The notes under the pieces: model-generated
What the model saw: the letters and a program-made list of their open reading frames with translations, nothing else
Told to the model about the DNA's origin: nothing
Databases searched by the model: none
Shown: piece after piece, positions 33,708-41,438 of the stretch
How the letters are laid out: every line of letters starts with the position of its first letter
How positions within the stretch are numbered: position 1 is the first letter of the stretch
Assembly: GCA_038125995.1 (NCBI GenBank)
Contig: JAYPEX010000007.1
Location: forward strand, 1-64,000
Direction of reading: 5' to 3'
Origin: MAG-120531 sp038125995
GTDB lineage: Bacteria; Bacteroidota; Bacteroidia; Flavobacteriales; Flavobacteriaceae
Length of the DNA: 64,000 nt
Program-made: the position numbers and the translations under genes

Positions 33708-34850
33708 TTAATCTTGTTTATCTAATTCAACCCAAACATTTCCATCTTTTTGAGACTTTACAGCGCTCTCAATAAAGTTCAATCCGCGAACTCCATCAAT
33801 AACTGTTGGATACTCACCAGATCTCGGATTTTGATTTCTGATGGCACGAGCTACTCCTAGGTAGATATTAGCCATCGAATCAAATATTCCTTCAGGGTGT
33901 CCTGGAGGCAACTTAGTTCCATCCAATGATAATTCAGACAGATAAGCGTGACCTGGTTTGTATAGTTGCATTGGCTCTGAATCAGACAGCACCTTTAAAA
34001 AATTTGGATTTTCTTGTTCCCATTTCAAGGCCTTTTTAGATCCGTAAATAGCAATGGCCAATCCGTTTTCTTCACCAGTAGCAATTTGACTAGATCGAAG
34101 AATTCCACGAACTCCTCCTTCAATATGAAGAATGATGTTTCCATCGATATCCATTTGATTATCCTCATAGAGGTAATTTAAGTCTGCGAGCAATTTTTCT
34201 ACACGTAATCCTGTAGTGTACTCTACCATATTAAAGGCGTGTGTACCAATATCTCCCATACAACAAGAAATACCGGCTTTTTCTGGATCCAATCTCCAAA
34301 TTGAAGAACGTTTTTCTTTATCGTGAATAATTGGATTGATCCATCCTTGATAATAACGCACATCAACCTTTTGAATTTTACCCAATTCTCCATTGGCAAT
34401 CATATGACGCATTTGACGAACCATAGGGTAGCCCGTATAGGTGTGAGTAAGCCCAAATACAACTCCTTTTTCACGTTGTAGATTTGCCAAGATTTTAGCT
34501 TCTTCATAGGTGTTCGTCATCGGTTTCTCACAGATGACATGAAATCCATTTTCCATCAACTTTTTAGCCATCGGGAAATGTAAAAAGTTAGGAGTTAAAA
34601 CAGAACACACTTGAATTCGTTCTTCCTTTGGAAGTTTTAACTCTTCTTCGATCAAGGTATCAAAATCCTTGTATATTCTATTTGTTGGAATTCCAAGTTC
34701 TTCTGCAAAACCGATATTTTCTTCCCAATTAGGATTAAACACGGCTCCGGTTAATTCATAATTGTCATTGATAAAAGAGGCCACTCGGTGTAAAACTCCG
34801 ATGAGTGAATCTCCTCCACCTCCTAAAATTCCTAGTTTAATCTTCTGCAT
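33708..34850 (-). CDS. Gfo/Idh/MocA family NAD(P)-dependent oxidoreductase
   Basis: A 380-residue dehydrogenase: N-terminal Rossmann fold (KLGILGGGGDSLIG), CEKPMTNTYEEA with the catalytic Lys, and a C-terminal domain with DIGTHAFNMVEY. No signal peptide. Family members oxidise or reduce sugar hydroxyls, including C3 of glycosides. In this operon it probably reduces the keto sugar released by the DUF1080 enzymes or oxidises the glycoside. Eleven bases after the transporter gene. Confidence 0.85.
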   Translation of the reverse strand: MQKIKLGILGGGGDSLIGVLHRVASFINDNYELTGAVFNPNWEENIGFAEELGIPTNRIYKDFDTLIEEELKLPKEERIQVCSVLTPNFLHFPMAKKLMENGFHVICEKPMTNTYEEAKILANLQREKGVVFGLTHTYTGYPMVRQMRHMIANGELGKIQKVDVRYYQGWINPIIHDKEKRSSIWRLDPEKAGISCCMGDIGTHAFNMVEYTTGLRVEKLLADLNYLYEDNQMDIDGNIILHIEGGVRGILRSSQIATGEENGLAIAIYGSKKALKWEQENPNFLKVLSDSEPMQLYKPGHAYLSELSLDGTKLPPGHPEGIFDSMANIYLGVARAIRNQNPRSGEYPTVIDGVRGLNFIESAVKSQKDGNVWVELDKQD

Positions 34851-34861
34851 AGTTTAATTAT

Positions 34862-36082
34862 TTAAGCTTTATATTCAATTTTCTCATTTTTAAAAAATAG
34901 TGCAAAAAGGACAAAGACCCCTAGTGCAAAAACCGAAGGAACCATCCAAATGGTTTTCCAGTCATATAATCCATCGATCAAATTAGCATCATAGATTTTA
35001 CCTGCGACCCAAAATCCTATTAACATCCCAACTCCATAAGTCGCCAAGGTGATCAATCCCTGTGCGGCCGATTTAATCTTCGATCCTGCCTTAGTGTCGG
35101 TATAGATTTGTCCTGACACAAAGAAAAAGTCATAACAAATACCGTGAAGTGCAATTCCTGTAATGAGCATAAATGCCAATTCTCCTCCATTTCCATAAGC
35201 AAATAAGAAATAACGAATGGTCCACGCTAGCATTCCTGCTAAGATAGTTTTTTTAAATCCAAAACGTTTAAAAAAGAAGGGAAGTAAGAGCATAAAAAGC
35301 ACCTCTGACATCTGACCAATAGCCATTTTTCCAGTGGGGTTTGTCAGTCCTGAATCGTGTATGAATGGATGGGTATACTGATAGTAAAATGCAAGTGGAA
35401 TACAAATTAAGATCGAAGCGATAAAAAACATTGCGAAGTTTCGATCTCTCAATAGTTTTAAAGCATTCAATCCGAGTATGTCTCCTATGGATTGTTTTCC
35501 CTTTGAGGGTTTTGGTGGTGTTTTGGGAAGACTAAAGCTAAACACCCCTAAAAATGCAGAGGCGATCCCTACCATTAGGAAGGTGTTTTTTAGCATTCCA
35601 GCATTCGCATTAGCTTCTGAATCCCATCCCAACCAGCTTATAATCAGTCCTGCGACAATCCATCCAATGGTTCCCAATACTCGTATGGGTGAAAATTCTT
35701 TAGCGGGATCTTTCATTTGATTAAATGAAATCGAATTCACTAGAGCTAAAGTAGGCATATAGATAATCATATAACCCAAAACATATGGGAAGAACAAATC
35801 AATTGATTCAGCCCCGTACATGAGGTACATCAAAAAGGCTCCAATTAAGTGTAAGACCCCAAGGATTCGCTCAGCATTAAAATAGCGATCAGCGATGAGT
35901 CCAATAATAAAGGGTGCAATAATGGCTCCCCATGATTGAGTCGAAAATACCAATGCTGATTCAGCTCCACTCGCATTGAGGTTTTTTACCAAAAAAGTTC
36001 CCAAAGATACAAACCAGCCTCCCCAGATAAAGAATTCTAGAAACATCATCAGTGAGAGCTGAACTTTAATCTTTAAATTCAT
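34862..36082 (-). CDS. MFS transporter, nucleoside:H+ symporter-like (NupG type)
   Basis: About 406 residues with 12 predicted membrane helices. MMFLEFFIWGGWFVSLGTFL and the second-half GICYDFFFVSGQIYTDTKAG segment match the NupG-like group common in Bacteroidota sugar clusters. The ATG at 36082 leaves a 10-base gap to the upstream gene; the alternative at 36100 would overlap it by eight bases. It probably imports the cluster's glycoside or nucleoside; actual substrate unknown. Confidence 0.82.
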   Translation of the reverse strand: MNLKIKVQLSLMMFLEFFIWGGWFVSLGTFLVKNLNASGAESALVFSTQSWGAIIAPFIIGLIADRYFNAERILGVLHLIGAFLMYLMYGAESIDLFFPYVLGYMIIYMPTLALVNSISFNQMKDPAKEFSPIRVLGTIGWIVAGLIISWLGWDSEANANAGMLKNTFLMVGIASAFLGVFSFSLPKTPPKPSKGKQSIGDILGLNALKLLRDRNFAMFFIASILICIPLAFYYQYTHPFIHDSGLTNPTGKMAIGQMSEVLFMLLLPFFFKRFGFKKTILAGMLAWTIRYFLFAYGNGGELAFMLITGIALHGICYDFFFVSGQIYTDTKAGSKIKSAAQGLITLATYGVGMLIGFWVAGKIYDANLIDGLYDWKTIWMVPSVFALGVFVLFALFFKNEKIEYKA

Positions 36083-36092
36083 TGAACTAGAA

Positions 36093-37079
36093 TTAATCAA
36101 TTATCTTTTTAAGTAAATCACGTGTCAAGAGGATTCCTTCTTCTTCAGAGTGAACATTTCCTTCGTACTCTACTCCCACAAAACCAGTATAACCAGCGTC
36201 TACAACTGATTTCATAATGCGGTAGTAGTCCGAGTGAATTTCATCACCAGCCTCATTAAAGTCATGTGATTTTGCACTGACAGCTTTAGCGTACTTCATT
36301 AACTTTTCAACACCATCATAGCGATCGTACTCTTCTGCACATCCAGAACCATAGTCAGCAGGATCATTTCTGCGAATACAGAAATTTCCAAAATCAGGAA
36401 GTGTCCCTACATTGTCCATATTTACTTGTGCCATTACCGCTGTTAAGTAATCAGCGTTAGAGGAGAGACCTCCGTGATTTTCAACAATAATATTGATGTT
36501 TTTTTCAGCGGCATAGGTTCCTAACTGCGTCAAACCATCAACAGCTGCAGGAGTCCAGACCTCTAGATCAGTTGAGCCCGATAAATTTACACGAATGGAG
36601 TGACAGCCCATTTGAGCAGCTGCATCAACCCATTTGTAGTGATTTTCAACCGCCGATTTGCGCTCCTGAGCATCGGTAGTTGCTAGGTTTCCTTGTCCAT
36701 CAATCATAATAAGTACATTGGTCATTCCGTACTTTTTGGCCTCTTCATTGGAACGTTTAACAAAGTGATCCATCGCTTCTTTCGAGAAATTTGCAGCTCC
36801 TAATTCATTGTAATATAAGGCACTGACGTATTCCAAACCTTCAAATCCCCAGTCGTGAGCCTTTTGAGCAAAGGTATAGGGGTCCACATTTTCTTCAAAA
36901 ATCATTCGGTGAATCGACCACTGTGCCAGTGATAATTTCAACTCAGCTGCCTGAGCAACTTCGGTAACTGTTTCTGATTTTTTCTCGCTGGTATTTTTAC
37001 AAGAAAAAGAAGATACGACAACCATTCCAAGTAAAAATAGTGCTGCAGTTTTAGAGAGGATTTGCTTAGTGTTTTTCAT
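36093..37079 (-). CDS. Secreted TIM-barrel sugar isomerase/epimerase-like lipoprotein
   Basis: A 328-residue protein. An N-terminal hydrophobic leader with a Cys (SSFSCKNTS) suggests a lipoprotein. Then a xylose-isomerase-like barrel: LSLAQWSIHRMIFE, WGFEGLEYVSALYY, NINIIVENHGG, VGTLPDFGNFC, AKSHDFNE and FVGVEYEGN carry the metal ligands. An exported member of a normally cytoplasmic family suggests isomerisation or epimerisation of sugars in the periplasm. First gene of the minus-strand operon. Confidence 0.78.
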   Translation of the reverse strand: MKNTKQILSKTAALFLLGMVVVSSFSCKNTSEKKSETVTEVAQAAELKLSLAQWSIHRMIFEENVDPYTFAQKAHDWGFEGLEYVSALYYNELGAANFSKEAMDHFVKRSNEEAKKYGMTNVLIMIDGQGNLATTDAQERKSAVENHYKWVDAAAQMGCHSIRVNLSGSTDLEVWTPAAVDGLTQLGTYAAEKNINIIVENHGGLSSNADYLTAVMAQVNMDNVGTLPDFGNFCIRRNDPADYGSGCAEEYDRYDGVEKLMKYAKAVSAKSHDFNEAGDEIHSDYYRIMKSVVDAGYTGFVGVEYEGNVHSEEEGILLTRDLLKKIID

Positions 37080-37241
37080 GTTTGTTAGTTTGTGATTCTT
37101 AAATTTTTTGTCTAATATATTGTAATTTTTGAATTATGTGTATTAAATACGCATTAATATTGTCCTAGAAATTCTAAAGTATAAAAAAAAATTTTATATT
37201 TAGCCTCCTATTACAATTAAACCTACTAATACTTATAACAA

Positions 37242-38963
37242 ATGAGCAAGTTTTATTACAACGAAAATCAAAGTTCCTTTGACGCTATTGTCGTTGGATC
37301 TGGGATTAGCGGTGGATGGGCTACAAAGGAGCTCTGCGAAAGAGGGTTGAAGACTCTTCTCTTGGAACGCGGACGCATGATCAAGCACATTGAAGACTAT
37401 ACCACTGCACACATGGATCCTTGGGATATCGAAAACAACGGTACTCCAACCCAAGAACAACGCGCAAGACAGCACAAACAAGCACGTACCGGGTATACCA
37501 TAAGTCGCTATCACTCCCATTTCTTTGTGGATGATATTGACCATCCTTACAACGAAGAAGAAGGATGTCGTTTTGACTGGATGCGTGGTTATCACGTAGG
37601 GGGTCGTTCGATTATGTGGGGGCGTCAATCCTATCGCTGGTCTGATATCGCCTTTGAAGCCAACAAAAAAGATGGTGTCGGAGTCGATTGGCCTGTTCGT
37701 TATAAAGACATTGAGCCTTGGTACACCAAGGTAGAAGAGCACATCGGAGTATCTGGTGAAGCTTTAGGTTTAGAACAATTGCCTGACAGTAAGTTCTTGC
37801 CAATGATGGAGCTCAACAGTCCTGAAAAAGCTTTGAGAGCCGCTGCCATGGAACAATTAGGGATCACCATCACTGCTGGTAGAACCGCTCATATTACTGG
37901 AGATAAACAATTTGAAGGAAGAACGAAGTGTCAGTTTAGAAACCGCTGTATGAGAGGTTGTCCATTCGGAGGATACTTCTCATCTCAATCTTCTACCCTT
38001 CCTGCTGCAGTAAAAACTGGAAATCTTACCTTGAGAGTTGACTCAATCGTTTCAGAAGTCCTCTATGATGAGAAAACTGGAAAAGCCTCAGGAGTTAAAA
38101 TTATTGATAGAGAAACCAAAGAAGAAATCGTTTATGAAGCTAAAGTTGTATTCTTGTGTGCTTCTGCAATTGCCTCTACTGCCATTCTCTTAAATTCTAA
38201 ATCAGAACGTTTCCCGAACGGACTTGGAAATGACTCTGATCAATTAGGTAGAAATATCATGGACCACCACTTAGGTGTTGGTGCTGGTGGAACAATCGAA
38301 GGCTACGAAGATGAATACTACAAAGGTAGACGTCCTAGTGGAATCTACATCCCTCAATTCCAAAACCTTCCTGGAGACAAGAAAAAACGTTCTTATTTAA
38401 GAGGGTTCGGTTATCAAGGAGGTGCTTCGAGAAACAACTACCAAAGCCTAATCGCTGAATACGCATACGGTAAAGACCTTAAAGAGGCCATCCTTAAACC
38501 AGGACAATGGTCAATTGGTATTGGAGGTTTTGGAGAAATTCTTCCACACCCAGAAAACCGCATGTATCTCGACTATGACAAAAAAGACCAATGGGGACTT
38601 CCAACGGTTACTTTTACAACTAAGTTTAGAGAAAACGAATACAAGATGCGTGAGGAGATGAAAAGCGCTGCCGTTGAAATTTTAGAAGCTGCAGGCGTTA
38701 AAAACGTAAGAGGTTATGACAACCCAAGTCAACATGGTATCGGACTCGGTATCCACGAAATGGGTACCGCACGTATGGGACATGACCCTAAAACATCGGT
38801 AACGAATAAATACAACCAAGTTCACGCTTGTAAAAACGTATTTATGACTGATGGAGCATTTATGACATCGGCCAACTGTGTTAACCCATCGTTGACTTAT
38901 ATGGCATTTTCAGCAAGAGCTGCAAATTATGCAGCAGATCAAATCGAAAAAGGACTACTATAA
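37242..38963 (+). CDS. GMC oxidoreductase, glucoside/gluconate dehydrogenase type
   Basis: A 573-residue flavoprotein. FAD Rossmann motif AIVVGSGISGGWATKEL at the N-terminus; active-site end HEMGTARMG and NCVNPSLTYM with catalytic His and Asn. Three cysteines, C230, C236 and C240 (C-x5-C-x3-C), resemble the 3Fe-4S ligands of bacterial FAD-glucose and glucoside 3-dehydrogenases. No signal peptide; the partner encoded next, with an RR-type leader, may carry it across the membrane. Likely oxidises a sugar hydroxyl. The next gene overlaps its last base. Confidence 0.88.
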   Translation: MSKFYYNENQSSFDAIVVGSGISGGWATKELCERGLKTLLLERGRMIKHIEDYTTAHMDPWDIENNGTPTQEQRARQHKQARTGYTISRYHSHFFVDDIDHPYNEEEGCRFDWMRGYHVGGRSIMWGRQSYRWSDIAFEANKKDGVGVDWPVRYKDIEPWYTKVEEHIGVSGEALGLEQLPDSKFLPMMELNSPEKALRAAAMEQLGITITAGRTAHITGDKQFEGRTKCQFRNRCMRGCPFGGYFSSQSSTLPAAVKTGNLTLRVDSIVSEVLYDEKTGKASGVKIIDRETKEEIVYEAKVVFLCASAIASTAILLNSKSERFPNGLGNDSDQLGRNIMDHHLGVGAGGTIEGYEDEYYKGRRPSGIYIPQFQNLPGDKKKRSYLRGFGYQGGASRNNYQSLIAEYAYGKDLKEAILKPGQWSIGIGGFGEILPHPENRMYLDYDKKDQWGLPTVTFTTKFRENEYKMREEMKSAAVEILEAAGVKNVRGYDNPSQHGIGLGIHEMGTARMGHDPKTSVTNKYNQVHACKNVFMTDGAFMTSANCVNPSLTYMAFSARAANYAADQIEKGLL

Positions 38964-39547
38964 TGAAAAGAAGAGACGTACTTAAAAATATGGGGTTAGG
39001 CCTCGGTTATGCCGTAGCAACTCCAACGATCATCAGCTTATTACAAAGCTGTCAAGGAGAAGCTGCAACTGGTTATCAAGCAGTTATTTTCTCACAAGAC
39101 GAATTTGGAGTATTAACCACAATGGTTGATGTAATTATACCTAAAACGGATACTCCTTCTGCTTCGGAAGTAAATGTGCCGATGTTTATCGACAAATTCA
39201 TTTCAGAAACTCAAACAGAGGATCAGCATGAAAACGCTCAAAAAGGAATGGCTGCATTTGTAGCGGTTGCTCTTGAGAAAAGTGGTAAATCATCAGCTTC
39301 TAAACTGAACGCTGAAGATGTTGAAGCTATTTTAGCTGCTACTTTAAAAGGTGATACCGATGCTTTAGAAGGTGATTTAAAAACCGCTGCTGGATTTGCT
39401 TCTCAAATGAGAGGTATGGCTATCAGCGCTTATAAAAATTCTGAATACGTTGGAGAAAACGTATTGGCTTATCTTTCAATTCCTGGAGAGTATATCGCTA
39501 CAGGCGATCTTCAAGAACTTACTGGAGGTAAGGCTTGGTCATTGTAG
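38963..39547 (+). CDS. Gluconate 2-dehydrogenase subunit 3-like protein
   Basis: A 194-residue protein starting MKRRDVLKNMGLGLG, a twin-Arg-like signal followed by a lipobox-like LLQSC. The rest (LTTMVDVIIPKTDTPSASEVNVPMFID and downstream helices) matches the small subunit of FAD-dependent gluconate, glucose or glucoside dehydrogenases, which aids export and maturation of the GMC subunit. Coupled to the upstream GMC gene by one base and followed by a terminator. No cytochrome c subunit is adjacent. Confidence 0.87.
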   Translation: MKRRDVLKNMGLGLGYAVATPTIISLLQSCQGEAATGYQAVIFSQDEFGVLTTMVDVIIPKTDTPSASEVNVPMFIDKFISETQTEDQHENAQKGMAAFVAVALEKSGKSSASKLNAEDVEAILAATLKGDTDALEGDLKTAAGFASQMRGMAISAYKNSEYVGENVLAYLSIPGEYIATGDLQELTGGKAWSL

Positions 39548-39578
39548 ATTACTTTTACAAGTCATCTAACTATTCAAT

Positions 39579-39604
39579 AAAAGCCTCCGCTATGGGGGCT
39601 TTTT
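39579..39604 (+). terminator. Rho-independent terminator after the subunit 3 gene
   Basis: AAAAGCC-CC pairs with GG-GGCTTTT around a short loop and ends in a T run. It separates the first GMC pair from the second GMC gene. Confidence 0.75.
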
Positions 39605-39633
39605 AGGCTAAAATCACAACCAAACAAACAAAC

Positions 39634-41355
39634 ATGCAAAAATATTATTACAACGAACCATCTGAATCTTACGATGCAATCGTCGTGGGAAGTGGTATCA
39701 GTGGGGGTTGGGCTGCTAAAGAACTCTGTGAAAAGGGGCTTAAAACTTTAGTCTTAGAAAGAGGGCCCATGATAGAACACATCAAGGATTATCACACTGC
39801 TCATATGGATCCTTGGGACTTTCCCTATGGAGATGATGTAAGTACGGAAGTCAAAAAAAGACAGCACAAACAGCTTCGATTTTCATGGAATATCAAAGCG
39901 CCACATCACCACTACTTTGTAGATGATATCGATCACCCATATAACGAGCCTGAGGGCTATCGATTTGATTGGATTCACGGCTATATCGTAGGGGGACGTT
40001 CCCTTATGTGGGGACGACAATCCTATCGCTGGAGTGATTTTAACTTTGAAGCTAACAAAAGAGAGGGAATTGCTATTGATTGGCCTGTTCGTTATAAAGA
40101 TTTAGCCCCTTGGTATGATCACGTAGAAGAATACATTGGTGTAAGTGGTGAAAACAGAGGCTTTGACTTGATGCTCCCTGACGGTAAATTTGAACCTCCA
40201 ATGGAACTCAATATCGTTGAAAAAAAGCTTCAAGAAGCGGTAGAATCAACTTTTGAAAATCGATTTGTAACCCCAGGTAGGGTTGCCCATATCAACTCAG
40301 ATAAACCTTTTGAAGGAAGAACTAGATGTCAATTCAGAAACAGATGCATCAGAGGATGTCCCTTTGGTGGCTATTTCTCTACGCAAGCATCCACCCTTCC
40401 AGCCGCCGTTAAAACTGGTAATTTAACCCTTAGAGTTGATGCTATTGTATCCGAGGTAGTTTACGATGAAAAAACAGGCAAAGCTTCTGGAGTTAAATTT
40501 GTCGATAAAGAATCCAAAGAAGAAGAATTCATCACAGCTAAAGTTGTATTCTTAAATGCTTCTGCAATAGCCTCTGCAGCGATTCTAATGAACTCTAAAT
40601 CGGAGCGATTCCCTAATGGACTCGGAAATGACTCAGGAGAACTCGGAAGAAATATCATGGATCATCATTTAGGGTCAGGCGCAGGGGGCCGTATTGAAGG
40701 TTATACCGATAAATACTACAAAGGAAGAAGACCTAATGGCTTCTATATCCCCAGATACAGAAATCTCAATGGAGAACAACGTCCCTATAAAAGAGGATTT
40801 GGATATCAAGGAGGTGCATCTCGTGGAAACTGGCAAAATTTAGTTGCTGAATTAGCTTATGGAAAAGAACTTAAAGATGCCATTTTAAAACCAGGAGAAT
40901 GGAATATAGGTATGACTGGTTTTGGAGAAATCTTACCAGATCCAAACAATAGAATGGAACTCGATTACGAACGTTTAGATCAGTGGGGGCTTCCTACCAT
41001 TACCTTCTACACCAAGTTCTCGGACAATGAATATCAAATGCGTGAAGACATTAAAAACGATGCCGTTGCCATGTTAGAAGCTATGGGAGCTAAAGACATC
41101 TATACCTATGATGGAGAATCCCAGCACGGTATCGGACTTGGAATTCACGAAATGGGTACTGCGAGAATGGGACACGACCCTAAGACCTCTGTCACCAATA
41201 AATACAATCAAATACACGCTTGCAAGAATGTATTTATGACCGATGGAGCCTTTATGACCTCCGCGAACTGTGTCAATCCATCATTGACCTATATGGCCTT
41301 TTCTGCCAGGGCTGCTAATTATGCAGCAGAGCAGGTTCAAAAGGGACTATTGTAA
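39634..41355 (+). CDS. GMC oxidoreductase, second paralogue
   Basis: A 573-residue paralogue of the gene at 37242, same length and same landmarks: AIVVGSGISGGWAAKEL, cysteines C232, C238 and C242 (C-x5-C-x3-C), and an almost identical C-terminal third (HGIGLGIHEMGTARMGHDP through NCVNPSLTYM). The substrate-side middle differs more, for example residues 185-215, which suggests a related but different substrate. It lacks its own small subunit and follows a terminator, so it may be transcribed separately and share the neighbour's partner. Confidence 0.87.
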   Translation: MQKYYYNEPSESYDAIVVGSGISGGWAAKELCEKGLKTLVLERGPMIEHIKDYHTAHMDPWDFPYGDDVSTEVKKRQHKQLRFSWNIKAPHHHYFVDDIDHPYNEPEGYRFDWIHGYIVGGRSLMWGRQSYRWSDFNFEANKREGIAIDWPVRYKDLAPWYDHVEEYIGVSGENRGFDLMLPDGKFEPPMELNIVEKKLQEAVESTFENRFVTPGRVAHINSDKPFEGRTRCQFRNRCIRGCPFGGYFSTQASTLPAAVKTGNLTLRVDAIVSEVVYDEKTGKASGVKFVDKESKEEEFITAKVVFLNASAIASAAILMNSKSERFPNGLGNDSGELGRNIMDHHLGSGAGGRIEGYTDKYYKGRRPNGFYIPRYRNLNGEQRPYKRGFGYQGGASRGNWQNLVAELAYGKELKDAILKPGEWNIGMTGFGEILPDPNNRMELDYERLDQWGLPTITFYTKFSDNEYQMREDIKNDAVAMLEAMGAKDIYTYDGESQHGIGLGIHEMGTARMGHDPKTSVTNKYNQIHACKNVFMTDGAFMTSANCVNPSLTYMAFSARAANYAAEQVQKGLL

Positions 41356-41384
41356 TCCATTCAATTCCCTTAACTAGGATCAAA

Positions 41385-41414
41385 AAAAGCCTCCAATGCA
41401 TATTGGAGGCTTTT
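41385..41414. terminator. Bidirectional rho-independent terminator
   Basis: A perfect 13-bp inverted repeat (AAAAGCCTCCAAT and its complement) around GCAT, with A and T runs on both sides. It ends the GMC gene on the plus strand and nrdA on the minus strand. Confidence 0.85.
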
Positions 41415-41438
41415 CTATTATTATAGTAATCCGATGTG

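Noticed and set aside
34862..36100. Start of the MFS transporter at 36100
   Set aside because: It would overlap the upstream gene by eight bases and adds six non-conserved residues; 36082 is more natural, though not proven.
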